DNA from: Spirosoma agri
GTDB taxonomy: Bacteria > Bacteroidota > Bacteroidia > Cytophagales > Spirosomataceae
DNA: 64,000 bases
NCBI RefSeq assembly: GCF_010747415.1
Contig: NZ_JAAGNZ010000002.1
Location: forward strand, 310,001-374,000
Direction of reading: 5' to 3'
Positions 1-9,903 of the stretch are shown here, one piece after another. The position numbers were made by a program, and so were the translations under genes. Positions within the stretch are counted from its first letter, which is position 1. Each line of letters starts with the position of its first letter. The notes beneath the pieces are model-generated. The model ran no database searches. It was not told the origin of the DNA and saw only the letters and a list, made by a program, of their open reading frames with translations.

Positions 1-2
1 CG

Positions 3-617
3 TCGCAGCGGCTGATGGCCGATGGGTACGGGTTCGGTGGCGAAGGCGACTGGAAAACAGCCGCGATGGTCCGTACGCTGAAAGTGATGGCGTCGGGTCT
101 GAAAGGAGGGAACTCGTTTATGGAAGATTATACCTACCACTTCGATCCGGCTAACCCACTGGTGCTTGGTTCGCACATGCTCGAAATCTGTCCATCGATT
201 GCCGCCGAGAAACCCACCTGCGAAATTCATCCACTCGGTATTGGCGGCAAGGCCGATCCAGTCCGGTTGGTATTCAACGCACCCGCCGGTCCGGCCATTA
301 ATGTATCGCTGATCGATATGGGGAATCGGTTCCGGCTGCTGGTCAACGAAGTAGAAGCTGTAGCGGTAACGGAAGCCCTGCCCAAATTGCCCGTTGCCCG
401 CGCGTTGTGGAAACCCATGCCCGATATGCAAACGGGTTGTGCCGCCTGGATTCTGGCGGGGGGAGCCCACCACACGGTATACAGCCAAAACCTAACGACC
501 GAACACATCGAAGATTTCGCCGATATGTTCGGGGTTGAGCTGGTCGTGATCGATAAGAACACAACGATCCGGCAGCTGAAAAATGAATTGCGCTGGAGCG
601 AAGCCTCGTTCCGGTAA
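3..617 (+). CDS. araA: L-arabinose isomerase, C-terminal part (5' end outside window)
   Basis: Converts L-arabinose to L-ribulose in the cytoplasm, the first step of arabinose catabolism. The reading frame is open from base 3, so only about the last 205 residues are present; the family is about 500 residues. Recognisable AraA stretches are [14 protein letters not shown] near the start, [23 protein letters not shown], the His of the metal site in that segment, and the late motif [13 protein letters not shown]. It is followed after 80 bases by a GH51 arabinofuranosidase and then araD, which confirms an arabinose operon. The kinase araB is not in the window and may lie upstream. Confidence 0.96.
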   Translation, partial: SQRLMADGYGFGGEGDWKTAAMVRTLKVMASGLKGGNSFMEDYTYHFDPANPLVLGSHMLEICPSIAAEKPTCEIHPLGIGGKADPVRLVFNAPAGPAINVSLIDMGNRFRLLVNEVEAVAVTEALPKLPVARALWKPMPDMQTGCAAWILAGGAHHTVYSQNLTTEHIEDFADMFGVELVVIDKNTTIRQLKNELRWSEASFR

Positions 618-697
618 TCCACAGACCCTCATACCCTCACCGCCCGGCCCTCTTCCGTTCTTGGAGAGGGCCGCCGTACACAAACGTTCCATTTTTT

Positions 698-2239
698 ATG
701 AAAAAAGTATCCTTGACCCTGGCCTTCGCCTGCCTGAGTTTTGTCGTTTCGGCGCAGAGCAAAGCAACGATCAGAGCCGATGAAGGTAAGCACATCATTA
801 GCCGCCATATCTACGGCCACTTTGCCGAACACCTGGGTCGTTGTATTTACGGCGGTTTCTACGTCGGCGATAACAATAAGACCATCCCGAACAAAAATGG
901 GGTGCGGCTTGATGTGGTCGATGCGTTGAAGAAGATGAAAATTCCGAATCTACGCTGGCCGGGTGGTTGTTTTGCCGATACGTATCACTGGAAAGATGGT
1001 ATCGGACCGAAAGGAAAACGCCCGAAGATTGTGAACACCTGGTGGGGCGGTGTCACGGAAGATAACAGCTTCGGTACGCACGATTTTCTGAACATGTGCG
1101 AGCTGCTGGGCACAGAGCCGTACCTGGCAGGTAACGTGGGGAGCGGCACCGTGCAGGACCTCAGCGAATGGGTTCAGTACGTCAATTTCCCGAGCAACAG
1201 TCCCATGTCGGCGCTGCGGCAGCAGAACGGGCGGTCGACCCCCTGGAACGTTAAATACTGGGGTGTTGGCAACGAAGCGTGGGGTTGTGGGGGCAACATG
1301 AAACCCGACTACTACGCCAATATCTACCGGCAGTACAGTACGTTCATGAATGGGCAGGTTGGCAAGGAAAAGATCTTTCGTATCGCATCAGGAGCCAGTT
1401 CAGACGATTACAACTGGACCGAAACGCTGATGAAAAATATTCCCGGCAACATGCTCGAAGGCGTGGCGATGCACCACTACTCAGTGTTCGGCTGGGGGGA
1501 AAATGCGAAAGGCTCGGCCACGAATTTTACCGAAACCGACTACGCCCACACTATGAACGAAGCGCTGAAAATGGATGAGTTCGTGCAGAAGCATTCGGAG
1601 ATCATGGACAAGTACGACCCGAAGAAAAAGGTTGCGCTGGTCGTCGACGAGTGGGGTGCGTGGTATAACGTTGAGCCGGGTACGAATCCGGGATTCCTTT
1701 TCCAGCAGAATACCATGCGCGACGCCGTACTGGCGGGGGCTACGCTCAATATTTTTCACAAGCACGCTGAACGGGTTCGGATGGCTAACCTGGCGCAGGC
1801 GATCAACGTACTACAGGCGGTTATCCTGACCGACGGTCCGAAGATGCTGCTGACGCCAACCTATCACGTGCTGGAGATGTATAACGTTCACCAGGACGCG
1901 ACCATGCTGCCGGTCGATGTGAAAGCGGACGACTACAAAGTGGGTGAGTACAAACTGCCTGCCGTGTCGGTGTCTGCCTCGCGCGACAAAGCCGGAAAAA
2001 CGCATATTTCGCTGGTCAACATCGACGCGGGTAAGCCGCAGACAATCACGGTGAACCTGAAAGGGATCAGTGCGAAAAGCGTGTCGGGTCGTATTCTGAC
2101 GTCGGCAAAAGTACAGGACTTCAACACCTTCGCTCAGCCGAACAAAGTAAAACCCGTGCCTTTCTCCGGTGCCAAACTCGCCGGCGACGAACTAACCGTA
2201 ACCCTGCCCCCGGTGTCGGTGGTGGTGCTGGAACTCTAA
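698..2239 (+). CDS. Secreted GH51 alpha-L-arabinofuranosidase
   Basis: Releases L-arabinose from arabinan, arabinoxylan or arabino-oligosaccharides. The 513-residue protein starts with a type I signal peptide (MKKVSLTLAFACLSFVVSAQ), so it should act in the periplasm or at the surface. The (beta/alpha)8 domain carries the GH51 acid/base Glu193 in GVGNEAWG and the nucleophile Glu318 in VVDEWGAW. The last 120 residues form the usual C-terminal beta domain. It lies between araA and araD on the same strand, so released arabinose can feed straight into AraA. The gap to araD is an 88-base mirrored 8-mer repeat. Confidence 0.95.
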   Translation: MKKVSLTLAFACLSFVVSAQSKATIRADEGKHIISRHIYGHFAEHLGRCIYGGFYVGDNNKTIPNKNGVRLDVVDALKKMKIPNLRWPGGCFADTYHWKDGIGPKGKRPKIVNTWWGGVTEDNSFGTHDFLNMCELLGTEPYLAGNVGSGTVQDLSEWVQYVNFPSNSPMSALRQQNGRSTPWNVKYWGVGNEAWGCGGNMKPDYYANIYRQYSTFMNGQVGKEKIFRIASGASSDDYNWTETLMKNIPGNMLEGVAMHHYSVFGWGENAKGSATNFTETDYAHTMNEALKMDEFVQKHSEIMDKYDPKKKVALVVDEWGAWYNVEPGTNPGFLFQQNTMRDAVLAGATLNIFHKHAERVRMANLAQAINVLQAVILTDGPKMLLTPTYHVLEMYNVHQDATMLPVDVKADDYKVGEYKLPAVSVSASRDKAGKTHISLVNIDAGKPQTITVNLKGISAKSVSGRILTSAKVQDFNTFAQPNKVKPVPFSGAKLAGDELTVTLPPVSVVVLEL

Positions 2240-2240
2240 T

Positions 2241-2327
2241 GAGCGAAAGAGTGAATGAGTGAAAGAGCGAAAAAAAATTGCTACATAATTCCCTCAATCA
2301 CTCTTTCGCCTTTTCTCTCTTTCACTT
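2241..2327. repeat. Mirrored 8-mer array GAGYGAAA x4 / TTTCRCTC x4
   Basis: Directly after the stop codon there are four head-to-tail 8-mers (gagcgaaa, gagtgaat, gagtgaaa, gagcgaaa; 2241-2272). After a spacer of about 23 bases come four degenerate reverse-complement units (2296-2327) that end on the base before the araD ATG. Transcribed, it can fold into a hairpin with a purine arm and a pyrimidine arm. Two more examples of the same design occur at 22339-22400 and 31990-32080. Confidence 0.8.
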
Positions 2328-3026
2328 ATGTACACGTCCTTAAAAGAAGAGTGTTACGAGGCCAATATGCAGCTTCCGAAGCTGGGCCTTGTCTTGTTTA
2401 CGTTTGGTAACGTGAGCGCCGTCGACCGCGAGCGTGGCGTGTTTGCCATCAAACCCAGCGGTGTGCCTTACGAAAAACTCCAGCCCAGCGATATTGTCAT
2501 TTGCGATTACGACGCTAAGGTTGTCGAGGGAACCATGCGGCCATCGTCCGATACGAAAACCCACGCGCTGCTTTACAAAACCTGGGATAAGATCGGTGGG
2601 ATCTCGCACACGCACAGTACCTACGCGGTGGCCTGGTCGCAGGCGGGTATGGACATCCCCATTTTTGGAACGACCCACGCGGACCACACCCATCAGGATA
2701 TTCCGTGTGCACCCGCGCTGACCGACGAAATGATCCAGGGCGACTATGAACATGAGACCGGTCACCAGATCTTCAATTGCTTTGCTGACAAAGGCTTGAT
2801 CTATAGTGAGATGGAAATGGTCATGTTGCAGAATCACGGTCCGTTTACGTGGGGGGAAAATGCTGAAAAAGCCGTCTATAACTCAGCTGTGCTGGAAGAA
2901 CTGGCTAAGATGGCCTATCTGACGCTACAGATTAATCCCAACACGCCCCGCATTAAAGACACGCTCCGGTTGAAGCATTACGAGCGCAAGCACGGCACCA
3001 ATGCGTACTACGGCCAGGGTTGCTAG
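2328..3026 (+). CDS. araD: L-ribulose-5-phosphate 4-epimerase
   Basis: Converts L-ribulose 5-phosphate to D-xylulose 5-phosphate, linking arabinose to the pentose phosphate pathway. At 232 residues it matches the usual length (231 in E. coli). The class II aldolase fold is shown by GNVSAVDR near residue 28, the zinc ligands His94 and His96 in ISHTHSTYA, GTTHADHTHQD, and His170 in LQNHGPFTWG. There is no Shine-Dalgarno sequence; the pyrimidine arm of a mirrored repeat sits directly before the ATG. It is third in the arabinose operon. Confidence 0.97.
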   Translation: MYTSLKEECYEANMQLPKLGLVLFTFGNVSAVDRERGVFAIKPSGVPYEKLQPSDIVICDYDAKVVEGTMRPSSDTKTHALLYKTWDKIGGISHTHSTYAVAWSQAGMDIPIFGTTHADHTHQDIPCAPALTDEMIQGDYEHETGHQIFNCFADKGLIYSEMEMVMLQNHGPFTWGENAEKAVYNSAVLEELAKMAYLTLQINPNTPRIKDTLRLKHYERKHGTNAYYGQGC

Positions 3027-3104
3027 ATCACCTGACCCATTCATTCCTGCCGTGCCATGAGACCGGGCTACCGGAACAAAAGCACGACAAAACCCTAAAC
3101 CAAC

Positions 3105-4760
3105 ATGAAACTCGGACTCGAAACCCTGGACTACGTAATTTTCCTGGTCTATTTCATTATCGTAGCTACCTACGGGTATTGGGTATACCGCAACAAAGGC
3201 AACCAAACCGCCGATTCCAAAGACTTCTTTCTGGCCGAGGGATCACTGACCTGGTGGGCTATCGGCGCATCCATCATTGCTTCCAACATTTCGGCGGAGC
3301 AGTTTATCGGCATGAGCGGACAGGCGTTTCAACTGGGTCTGGCCATTTCGGTTTATGAACTGGTGGGCGGTTTATCGCTGGTGATCATCGCGATTTATTT
3401 TCTGCCGATGTACATCAATAACAAGATCTACACTATGCCGCAGTTTCTGCAAATGCGCTACGATAAGCGGCTGGCAACGATCATGGCAGTGTTCTGGCTG
3501 TTTCTGTACATTCTGGTTAACCTGACGTCCATTATTTACCTGGGCGCACTGAGTCTGGAGAAGATGACCGGGTTCGATTTCATGGCCTGTGCCGTTTTTC
3601 TGACCATTTTCGCCGTCTTCATCACGCTGGGTGGAATGAAAGTGATTGGTTATACCGACGTGATCCAGGTGGTTTGTCTGGTTGTGGGTGGACTGGCGAC
3701 AACGTATCTGGCGCTGAGTCTGCTTTCCGACAAAGTAGGTACGGGCGAGGGTGTGTTCGAGGGGCTGAACCTGCTCCGGCAAAAGGCGGATCACCACATG
3801 CACATGGTTTTCCAGAAAGGGGAGTACTTTGTGCATGACGGGCGCGGAGGTAAAATCGATGCGTATAACCAGCTTCCCGGTCTGATGATGTTTATCATCG
3901 GGGGGCAATGGATTGTCAACTTCAATTACTTCGGCTGCAACCAGTACATGATTCAGCGGGCGCTGGGGGCCGATCTGAACACGGCTCGTAACGGCGTTTT
4001 GTTCGCAGCTTTCCTGAAAATTTTGATGCCGTTCATTGTGGTTCTGCCCGGTCTGGCGGCTTATGTGTTGTTTCAGGAAAATGCCGATGCCGCTATTGTA
4101 CAGGGCATCACCGACAACAACATCGTCAAGCCCGACAACGCCTATCCGGTGTTGCTTAACATCCTGCCAACGGGGCTGAAGGGGCTATCGTTCGCGGCAT
4201 TGACGGCAGCCATTGTCGCGTCGCTTGCCGGGAAAGCCAACAGCATCTCGACGATTTACATGCTTGATATTCACAAGAAATTTTTTAATCCGAACATCAG
4301 CGAGAAGCAAACGGTTTTGCTGGGCCGGGTGGTTATTATCATTTCGTTTATCATTGCGCTGGTCATTAGCCCGTTCCTGAAAAACTTTGGACAGGGATTC
4401 GAATATATTCAGGAATACACCGGGTTTATTTCGCCGGGAATTCTGTGCATTTTTCTACTGGGCATGTTCTGGAAACGGGCTTCGTCCAACGGGGCACTGG
4501 CGGCTGCGGTCATCAGTATACCTCTATCGACGCTGTTCAAATACCAGTTACCCGATATGCCCTTCCTGAATCGTATGGGCACGGTATTCTGGATTTGCGT
4601 AGCCGTTCATGTTACTATCAGCCTGATCGAATCGCGTGGACAGACTAATCCGAGAGCCTTTGTTGTCAACAGCAATTGGTTTAAAACCAGCTCGTCATTC
4701 CGGGTTGGTGCGGTAGCCATCTGTTGTTTACTGGCGTTGGTATACGTTATTTTCTGGTAG
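3105..4760 (+). CDS. Sodium/solute symporter (SSS family), probable arabinose transporter
   Basis: A 551-residue inner-membrane protein with about 13-14 hydrophobic segments, matching the SSS/SGLT family in length and in motifs such as FLAEGSLTWWAIGASIIASN and GGMKVIGYTDVIQV near residues 185-200. The family takes up sugars, amino acids or other small solutes with sodium. The substrate cannot be read from sequence; L-arabinose or arabino-oligosaccharide is inferred from its place between araD and an aldose epimerase. It starts 78 bases after araD. Confidence 0.9.
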   Translation: MKLGLETLDYVIFLVYFIIVATYGYWVYRNKGNQTADSKDFFLAEGSLTWWAIGASIIASNISAEQFIGMSGQAFQLGLAISVYELVGGLSLVIIAIYFLPMYINNKIYTMPQFLQMRYDKRLATIMAVFWLFLYILVNLTSIIYLGALSLEKMTGFDFMACAVFLTIFAVFITLGGMKVIGYTDVIQVVCLVVGGLATTYLALSLLSDKVGTGEGVFEGLNLLRQKADHHMHMVFQKGEYFVHDGRGGKIDAYNQLPGLMMFIIGGQWIVNFNYFGCNQYMIQRALGADLNTARNGVLFAAFLKILMPFIVVLPGLAAYVLFQENADAAIVQGITDNNIVKPDNAYPVLLNILPTGLKGLSFAALTAAIVASLAGKANSISTIYMLDIHKKFFNPNISEKQTVLLGRVVIIISFIIALVISPFLKNFGQGFEYIQEYTGFISPGILCIFLLGMFWKRASSNGALAAAVISIPLSTLFKYQLPDMPFLNRMGTVFWICVAVHVTISLIESRGQTNPRAFVVNSNWFKTSSSFRVGAVAICCLLALVYVIFW

Positions 4761-4828
4761 CTAGTCGCCTTTGTGTAGGAGAGAGCAGGATCGCTTTCCG
4801 CTACATGCCTAAACCCCCCTGATCATTC

Positions 4829-5986
4829 ATGAATCATTTAACACAACTTGTTGCTGTTGCCCTGCTGACGGGCTGTATCCTGATGACCTCCTGTAGTTCA
4901 AAGAAAAACTCCGACGACAGCCAGAAAGCTGGCATTGCCAAAGCCCCATTCGGTCAATTGCCCGATGGCCAAACGGCTGATCTCTATACGCTCCGTAATT
5001 CGTCCGGAATGACCGCGCAAATCACGAATTACGGCGGCATTGTCGTATCGTTGCGGACGCCCGACAAAGAAGGTACGTTTGACGAAGTGACACTGCGGTT
5101 TGATTCGCTGTCTACATACCTAGCGGGTAATCCCTTTTTTGGCGCGCTGGTTGGTCGCTACGGGAATCGTATTGCCAAAGGGAAATTTACGCTCGATGGT
5201 AAATCGTATTCGCTGCTGACCAACAACATGGGTAATCACCTGCACGGTGGGAAAGTAGGGTTCGATAAGGTGCTCTGGACCGCTACGCCCGTCGATGGCG
5301 AAGAACCCGCCCTGAAACTGGCCTACACGGCGAAAGATGGGGAAGAAGGATACCCCGGTAATCTGGCCGTTGAGGTAACGTACACGCTAACGAAAGATAA
5401 TGCGCTGAAGATCGACTATCAGGCGACAACGGATAAACTAACCGTGGTAAACCTGACCAATCATACTTACTTCAATCTGACGGGTGGCGTCAAGCGTGAT
5501 ATTCTCGATCACGTTGTTACACTAAATGCCGATCGGTTCCTGCCCGTCAATGAAACGTTGATTCCAACCGGCGAGCTGAAGCCCGTATCGGGCACACCAT
5601 TCGACTTTACCAAACCAACCGTAATTGGCACGCGAATCAATGATTCGAGCGATGTACAGATTAAGTACGGTCTTGGCTATGACCATTGCTGGATACTCAA
5701 CGGCCCGGCCAATTCACTTAAACTGGCGGCTACGGTCTATGAACCAACCAGCGGACGGGTGATGGAGGTGCGCACCACCGAACCGGCCGTACAGTTCTAC
5801 ACCGGCAATTTTCTGGATGGTAAAACAACGGGTCCCGGCGGTGTCGTTTATAAAAAACGGTACGGTCTGTGTCTGGAAACCCAACATTATCCTGATTCGC
5901 CCAATCAGTCGTCGTTCCCAACCACCGAATTGCGCCCCGGTCAGACCTACAAGACCACAACGGAATATCGCTTCTCGGTGAAGTAA
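4829..5986 (+). CDS. galM: Aldose 1-epimerase (mutarotase), lipoprotein
   Basis: Interconverts alpha and beta anomers of aldoses. The 385-residue protein starts with a lipoprotein-like signal (LLTGC, Cys16, or alternatively MTSC, Cys22), so it should be anchored in the periplasm. Family motifs are NHLHGGKVGFD, the catalytic-region NHTYFNLTG (His212) and the catalytic Glu350 in GLCLETQHYPDSPN. It is the last gene of the arabinose operon, where an exported mutarotase would equilibrate the anomers released by the GH51 enzyme before uptake. A nested palindrome follows 4 bases after the stop. Confidence 0.94.
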   Translation: MNHLTQLVAVALLTGCILMTSCSSKKNSDDSQKAGIAKAPFGQLPDGQTADLYTLRNSSGMTAQITNYGGIVVSLRTPDKEGTFDEVTLRFDSLSTYLAGNPFFGALVGRYGNRIAKGKFTLDGKSYSLLTNNMGNHLHGGKVGFDKVLWTATPVDGEEPALKLAYTAKDGEEGYPGNLAVEVTYTLTKDNALKIDYQATTDKLTVVNLTNHTYFNLTGGVKRDILDHVVTLNADRFLPVNETLIPTGELKPVSGTPFDFTKPTVIGTRINDSSDVQIKYGLGYDHCWILNGPANSLKLAATVYEPTSGRVMEVRTTEPAVQFYTGNFLDGKTTGPGGVVYKKRYGLCLETQHYPDSPNQSSFPTTELRPGQTYKTTTEYRFSVK

Positions 5987-5990
5987 TCAT

Positions 5991-6078
5991 GTAGTTCGGC
6001 CTGGAATCCGGGGAGCTGAAGGCTTGGTTGTCGCTCGATTTTCCAGCCTTCGGCTACCCGGATTCCAGGCCGAACTAC
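5991..6078. terminator. Long nested palindrome after the arabinose operon
   Basis: Arms 5991-6011 and 6058-6078 are perfect 21-base reverse complements. Inside them, 6014-6024 and 6045-6055 pair again over 11 bases with one G-U. No T-run follows, so it may be a transcript-stabilising or attenuating hairpin, or a dispersed repeat, rather than a classic intrinsic terminator. Confidence 0.7.
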
Positions 6079-6234
6079 GTAAACGCGTAGCTGTCAGAGG
6101 AAGTTGTTGCTACATAGTGGGTAGTTTGTGAATAAATAGGACTTATTGGTTAACCATCTGTATCGATCAGGTAATCAGTTCTAAAAATTCCTAAATAGGC
6201 AATACCTAATACGTCTGCTCAACCGCTACTCCTT

Positions 6235-9200
6235 ATGTTCTCCTCATTGACATCAACCCGTAGAAACTGGCTCCGGTTTCTGGCTACGGCGGGTATTTCC
6301 ATTGGCTTATACGCCTGTATCAGCCCCCAAAATCTTACCAATCAGGCCGGGGGCAATTCGGTCGGTACAACGGCATCCGCCGACGAGGCCAATGCTGCGA
6401 CCACTGAGGGTCCCGTCCCGACCGCACGGGCCAATCCCGCTCGTGTGTTGGTTTTCTCTAAAACGAAAGGCTGGAAACATACGTCGATTCCGTTCGGGAT
6501 TGCGGCTATTCAGAAGCTGGGCCGGGAAAATAATTTTCAGGTCGATACGACGAAAAACGCTGACTACTTCAACGACGACAGCTTAAAGCATTATCAGGCC
6601 GTTGTGTTTCTTAGCACAACCGGTAATGTGCTGAATCAGACGCAACAGGCTGCGTTCGAGCGTTACATACAAGCCGGGGGTGGTTATATGGGTATACATG
6701 CGGCTGCTGATACCGAATATGACTGGCCGTGGTATAATAAGCTGGTGGGTGGCTACTTCGCAAGTCATCCGAGCAATTCCAATGTGCGCAAAGCTACCGT
6801 TGACGTAACTGACAAAAGCCACATTTCTACCGCTCACCTCCCTGATCACTGGGAGCGCACGGACGAATGGTATAACTACCGATCTTTCTACACGGATCTG
6901 AACGTGCTGGCCAATCTGGACGAAAGTACCTACGACGGTGGGACCAACGGCAGCAATCATCCCATTGCGTGGTATCACGATTTTGATGGTGGCCGGGCCT
7001 TTTACACGGGTGGTGGTCACGAAGATGCCAGTTTCAGCGAACCGCTGTTTGTTCAGCACGTGTTGGGTGGGCTGAAATGGGCGATGGGCGATGGTAAAGC
7101 TCTCGATTACGGCAAAGCCTACGCCGTGGTGATGCCGGAGGAAAATCGCTTCGTCAAGAAGGTGCTTGTCAATGACCTTAATGAGCCGATGGAATTAGCC
7201 GTTGCTGCCGATGGTCGGGTGTTTTATACCGAACGAAGCGGTAATCTGTCGGTTTACGACACGCGGACGAACACGAATAAGGTCATGCATAAATTTGCGG
7301 TGACGACCAAACAGGGGTTCGGCGTTCAGGGTATTACGCTTGATCCGAACTTCGCCAGCAATCAGTATCTCTACATTTATTATTCGCCCAATACTGACAA
7401 AGATCCGACGTATCACTTATCGCGTTTTGTCGTCAAGAGTGATAATACGCTCGACCTCGCTTCGGAAAAAATAGTGCTGAAAGTTCCCGGTGAATTCGAA
7501 GCCAGTGCGCACCACGGCGGGTCGCTGGCGTGGGATAAAGCCGGCAATCTGTTCCTTTCGACGGGCGACAATACGAATCCGTTTCCCTCAAATGGCTACG
7601 CGCCGATCGATGAGCGCCCGGATCACATAACCCTTGATGCGCAACGTTCGGCGGCTAACACGAACGATCTGCGGGGAAAAGTGCTGCGAATTCATCCCAC
7701 AACGGATGTTGCACAGGCTGACGGTACCTACACGATTCCGGACGGCAATCTATTCCCGAAAGGAACCGCGCAGACACGTCCGGAGATTTACACGATGGGC
7801 TTGCGAAATCCGTACCGTATTGCCGTTAACCCGAAATCATCTGTCTTGTATTGGGGGGAAATCGGCCCAGATGCCGGGAAGGATAGCACGATTGGCCCCC
7901 GGGGCTATGATGAGTTCAATCAGGCCAAAAAGCCCGGTAACTATGGCTGGCCGTTGTTTATCGGAAACAGTCAGCCGTATCCCGATCTGGATTTTGCGAC
8001 CAATGCCGCCGGACCGAAATTCGATCCGAAAGCGCCGGTCAACAGTTCTCCTAATAATACCGGCCTGAAAAATCTGCCACCCGCTAATTCGGCGATGATC
8101 TGGTATCCCTACGCGGCTTCCAAGGAGTTTCCGGAATTGGGCTTGGGCGGACGAAGCGCAATGGCAGGTGAGTTCTATACATTCGACAAAAGCGCAACGT
8201 CAAAAAACAAGTTTCCCGAATACTACGATGGTGCGTTGTTTATCTTCGACTGGATGCGAAACTGGGTCGTAGCCGCCCGGTTCGACAAAGACGAAAACTA
8301 TGTCCGGAACGAACCATTCATGGCCGCGAACGGCGATTTTCGTCGGCCAATCGATCTGGCCTTTGGTAAGGATGGTGTCATGTACATGCTGGAATACGGC
8401 TCGGTCTATGGCGCGGATAACGACGATGCGCGGTTGGTAAAAATTGACTATAATACCGGCAATCGGGCACCCATCGCTAAAGCGGGCGTTGTTGACTCGA
8501 TCGGTGTTGCGCAACGGAATGCACGGTCGTACCTGACTTCCGACGGACGGAATGCGCCCATTATCCGGGAGGCCATTGGGCAGGCACCCCTGCGGGTAAA
8601 GTTCACCGGACGCGGCACTGATCTGGACGATGACGACGCAGTTACGTACCAATGGTTATTCGATGGGAAGACCGTCGGAGCAACGCAACCCAACGCGACC
8701 TACACCTATACGAAGCCGGGTGTGTACAACGCCATCCTCAAAGTAACGGATCAGACAGGGCAGGTTGGAATGGACACCATTCTGGTGAAAGTGGGTAACG
8801 CCAAGCCTGAGGTGGCGATTACGACGACGGGTAATAAATCTTTTTTCTGGGAGGGTAAACCGTTCACCTACGCTGTAAAAGTGACCGACAAAGAAGACAA
8901 AACAGTCGATCCTAAGAAAGTTAAAGTCCTCTACGCCTACAGTCCGCAGGCTGGTGGCGCACCAACGGCGGCTCCTCAGCAGGGGCATCAGGATTTATCC
9001 GCCATCGGCAACGGGTCGTTAGGGAAAACGCTGGTCGCCAGCAGCGATTGTAAAGCGTGCCATACCATCGATAAGCCATCAGTGGGGCCAACCTTCGTAG
9101 CCGTTGCCAGTCGCTACAAAGGCCAGCCGGGAACGGTTGAACGATTGGCGAAAAAGATCATTGAAGGCGGGGGTGGTAACTGGAGCAAAGACCATCTGAT

Positions 9201-9804
9201 GAGCGCACACCCGCAGATTCCGGTTCAGGATGCGCAGGAAATGGTGAAATACATCTTTTCGCTGACCGATAAGCAGAATCAAAAAGCGGTTCCGGCGCAG
9301 GGTACACTAACGCTGAACGAACACAAAGCCGAAGATGCGCGCGGTCAATACACGCTGTTAGCATCTTACACGGATAAGGGGGGGGATGTTGTTGGACCGC
9401 TAACCAGTACCGATGTTGTCACATTACGAAATGCTAAGGTCAAAACCCTGAACGCCGACGCCTATGTGGGGTTCCCGCGCTGGGGCAGCCGGTTAAGCGC
9501 CGGGGGGCACAAAGCCTACATTCTGTTAAAAGATATTGATCTGACCACGATCAAGTCGCTCACCTATGATTATTCGTCGGTCAATAAAGACGGTGAAATT
9601 GAAGTGCGGCTCGACTCCTACGCGGCACCGGTCGTCAGCCGAACGGCCTATAAAGCGACTGGCGACTGGAAAAAGAATGGCGAAATAACGGGCACGTTCG
9701 ACAAACCCATAACTGGAAAACACGATGTGTATATCGTCGTAGTGAAACGCGATAAACCAAACACCGATATCATTCAGCTGAACAGCGTTCAGTTCAATCA
9801 GTAG
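6235..9804 (+). CDS. Multidomain lipoprotein: ThuA, glucose/sorbosone dehydrogenase, PKD, cytochrome c, carbohydrate-binding domain
   Basis: A 1189-residue exported protein. A lipobox (LYAC, Cys28) follows a twin-arginine-like start (STRRNWLRFLATAG). Rough domains: ThuA-like, 68-285 (VLVFSKTKGWKHTSIPFG, GGGYMGIHAAADT); PQQ-dependent-type glucose/sorbosone dehydrogenase beta-propeller, 305-740 (AHHGGSLAWDKAGNLFLSTGD, GLRNPYRIAVNP); PKD, 785-855; cytochrome c with haem motif C939-K-A-C942-H943 and a plausible Met ligand in HLMSAHPQIP, 925-1017; and a CBM6-like beta domain, 1068-1189. The layout suggests periplasmic sugar oxidation with electrons passed to the fused haem. The substrate is unknown. 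It stands alone after the arabinose operon. Confidence 0.88.
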   Translation: MFSSLTSTRRNWLRFLATAGISIGLYACISPQNLTNQAGGNSVGTTASADEANAATTEGPVPTARANPARVLVFSKTKGWKHTSIPFGIAAIQKLGRENNFQVDTTKNADYFNDDSLKHYQAVVFLSTTGNVLNQTQQAAFERYIQAGGGYMGIHAAADTEYDWPWYNKLVGGYFASHPSNSNVRKATVDVTDKSHISTAHLPDHWERTDEWYNYRSFYTDLNVLANLDESTYDGGTNGSNHPIAWYHDFDGGRAFYTGGGHEDASFSEPLFVQHVLGGLKWAMGDGKALDYGKAYAVVMPEENRFVKKVLVNDLNEPMELAVAADGRVFYTERSGNLSVYDTRTNTNKVMHKFAVTTKQGFGVQGITLDPNFASNQYLYIYYSPNTDKDPTYHLSRFVVKSDNTLDLASEKIVLKVPGEFEASAHHGGSLAWDKAGNLFLSTGDNTNPFPSNGYAPIDERPDHITLDAQRSAANTNDLRGKVLRIHPTTDVAQADGTYTIPDGNLFPKGTAQTRPEIYTMGLRNPYRIAVNPKSSVLYWGEIGPDAGKDSTIGPRGYDEFNQAKKPGNYGWPLFIGNSQPYPDLDFATNAAGPKFDPKAPVNSSPNNTGLKNLPPANSAMIWYPYAASKEFPELGLGGRSAMAGEFYTFDKSATSKNKFPEYYDGALFIFDWMRNWVVAARFDKDENYVRNEPFMAANGDFRRPIDLAFGKDGVMYMLEYGSVYGADNDDARLVKIDYNTGNRAPIAKAGVVDSIGVAQRNARSYLTSDGRNAPIIREAIGQAPLRVKFTGRGTDLDDDDAVTYQWLFDGKTVGATQPNATYTYTKPGVYNAILKVTDQTGQVGMDTILVKVGNAKPEVAITTTGNKSFFWEGKPFTYAVKVTDKEDKTVDPKKVKVLYAYSPQAGGAPTAAPQQGHQDLSAIGNGSLGKTLVASSDCKACHTIDKPSVGPTFVAVASRYKGQPGTVERLAKKIIEGGGGNWSKDHLMSAHPQIPVQDAQEMVKYIFSLTDKQNQKAVPAQGTLTLNEHKAEDARGQYTLLASYTDKGGDVVGPLTSTDVVTLRNAKVKTLNADAYVGFPRWGSRLSAGGHKAYILLKDIDLTTIKSLTYDYSSVNKDGEIEVRLDSYAAPVVSRTAYKATGDWKKNGEITGTFDKPITGKHDVYIVVVKRDKPNTDIIQLNSVQFNQ

Positions 9805-9842
9805 GCTTATCGTAAAATAGGTTCTGTTCTTCTGTTCACATC

Positions 9843-9883
9843 AACCCTCCTGTTGTTGTCCACAAGACAATGACAGGAGGGTT
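9843..9883. terminator. Bidirectional hairpin terminator between convergent genes
   Basis: Arms aaccctcctgt (9843-9853) and acaggagggtt (9873-9883) are perfect complements. A second small stem (ttgtc/gacaa, 9856-9870) lies in the loop. It sits between convergent genes that end at 9804 and 9904. Confidence 0.75.
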
Positions 9884-9903
9884 TAGTATGGCAATCCTAG
9901 TAA

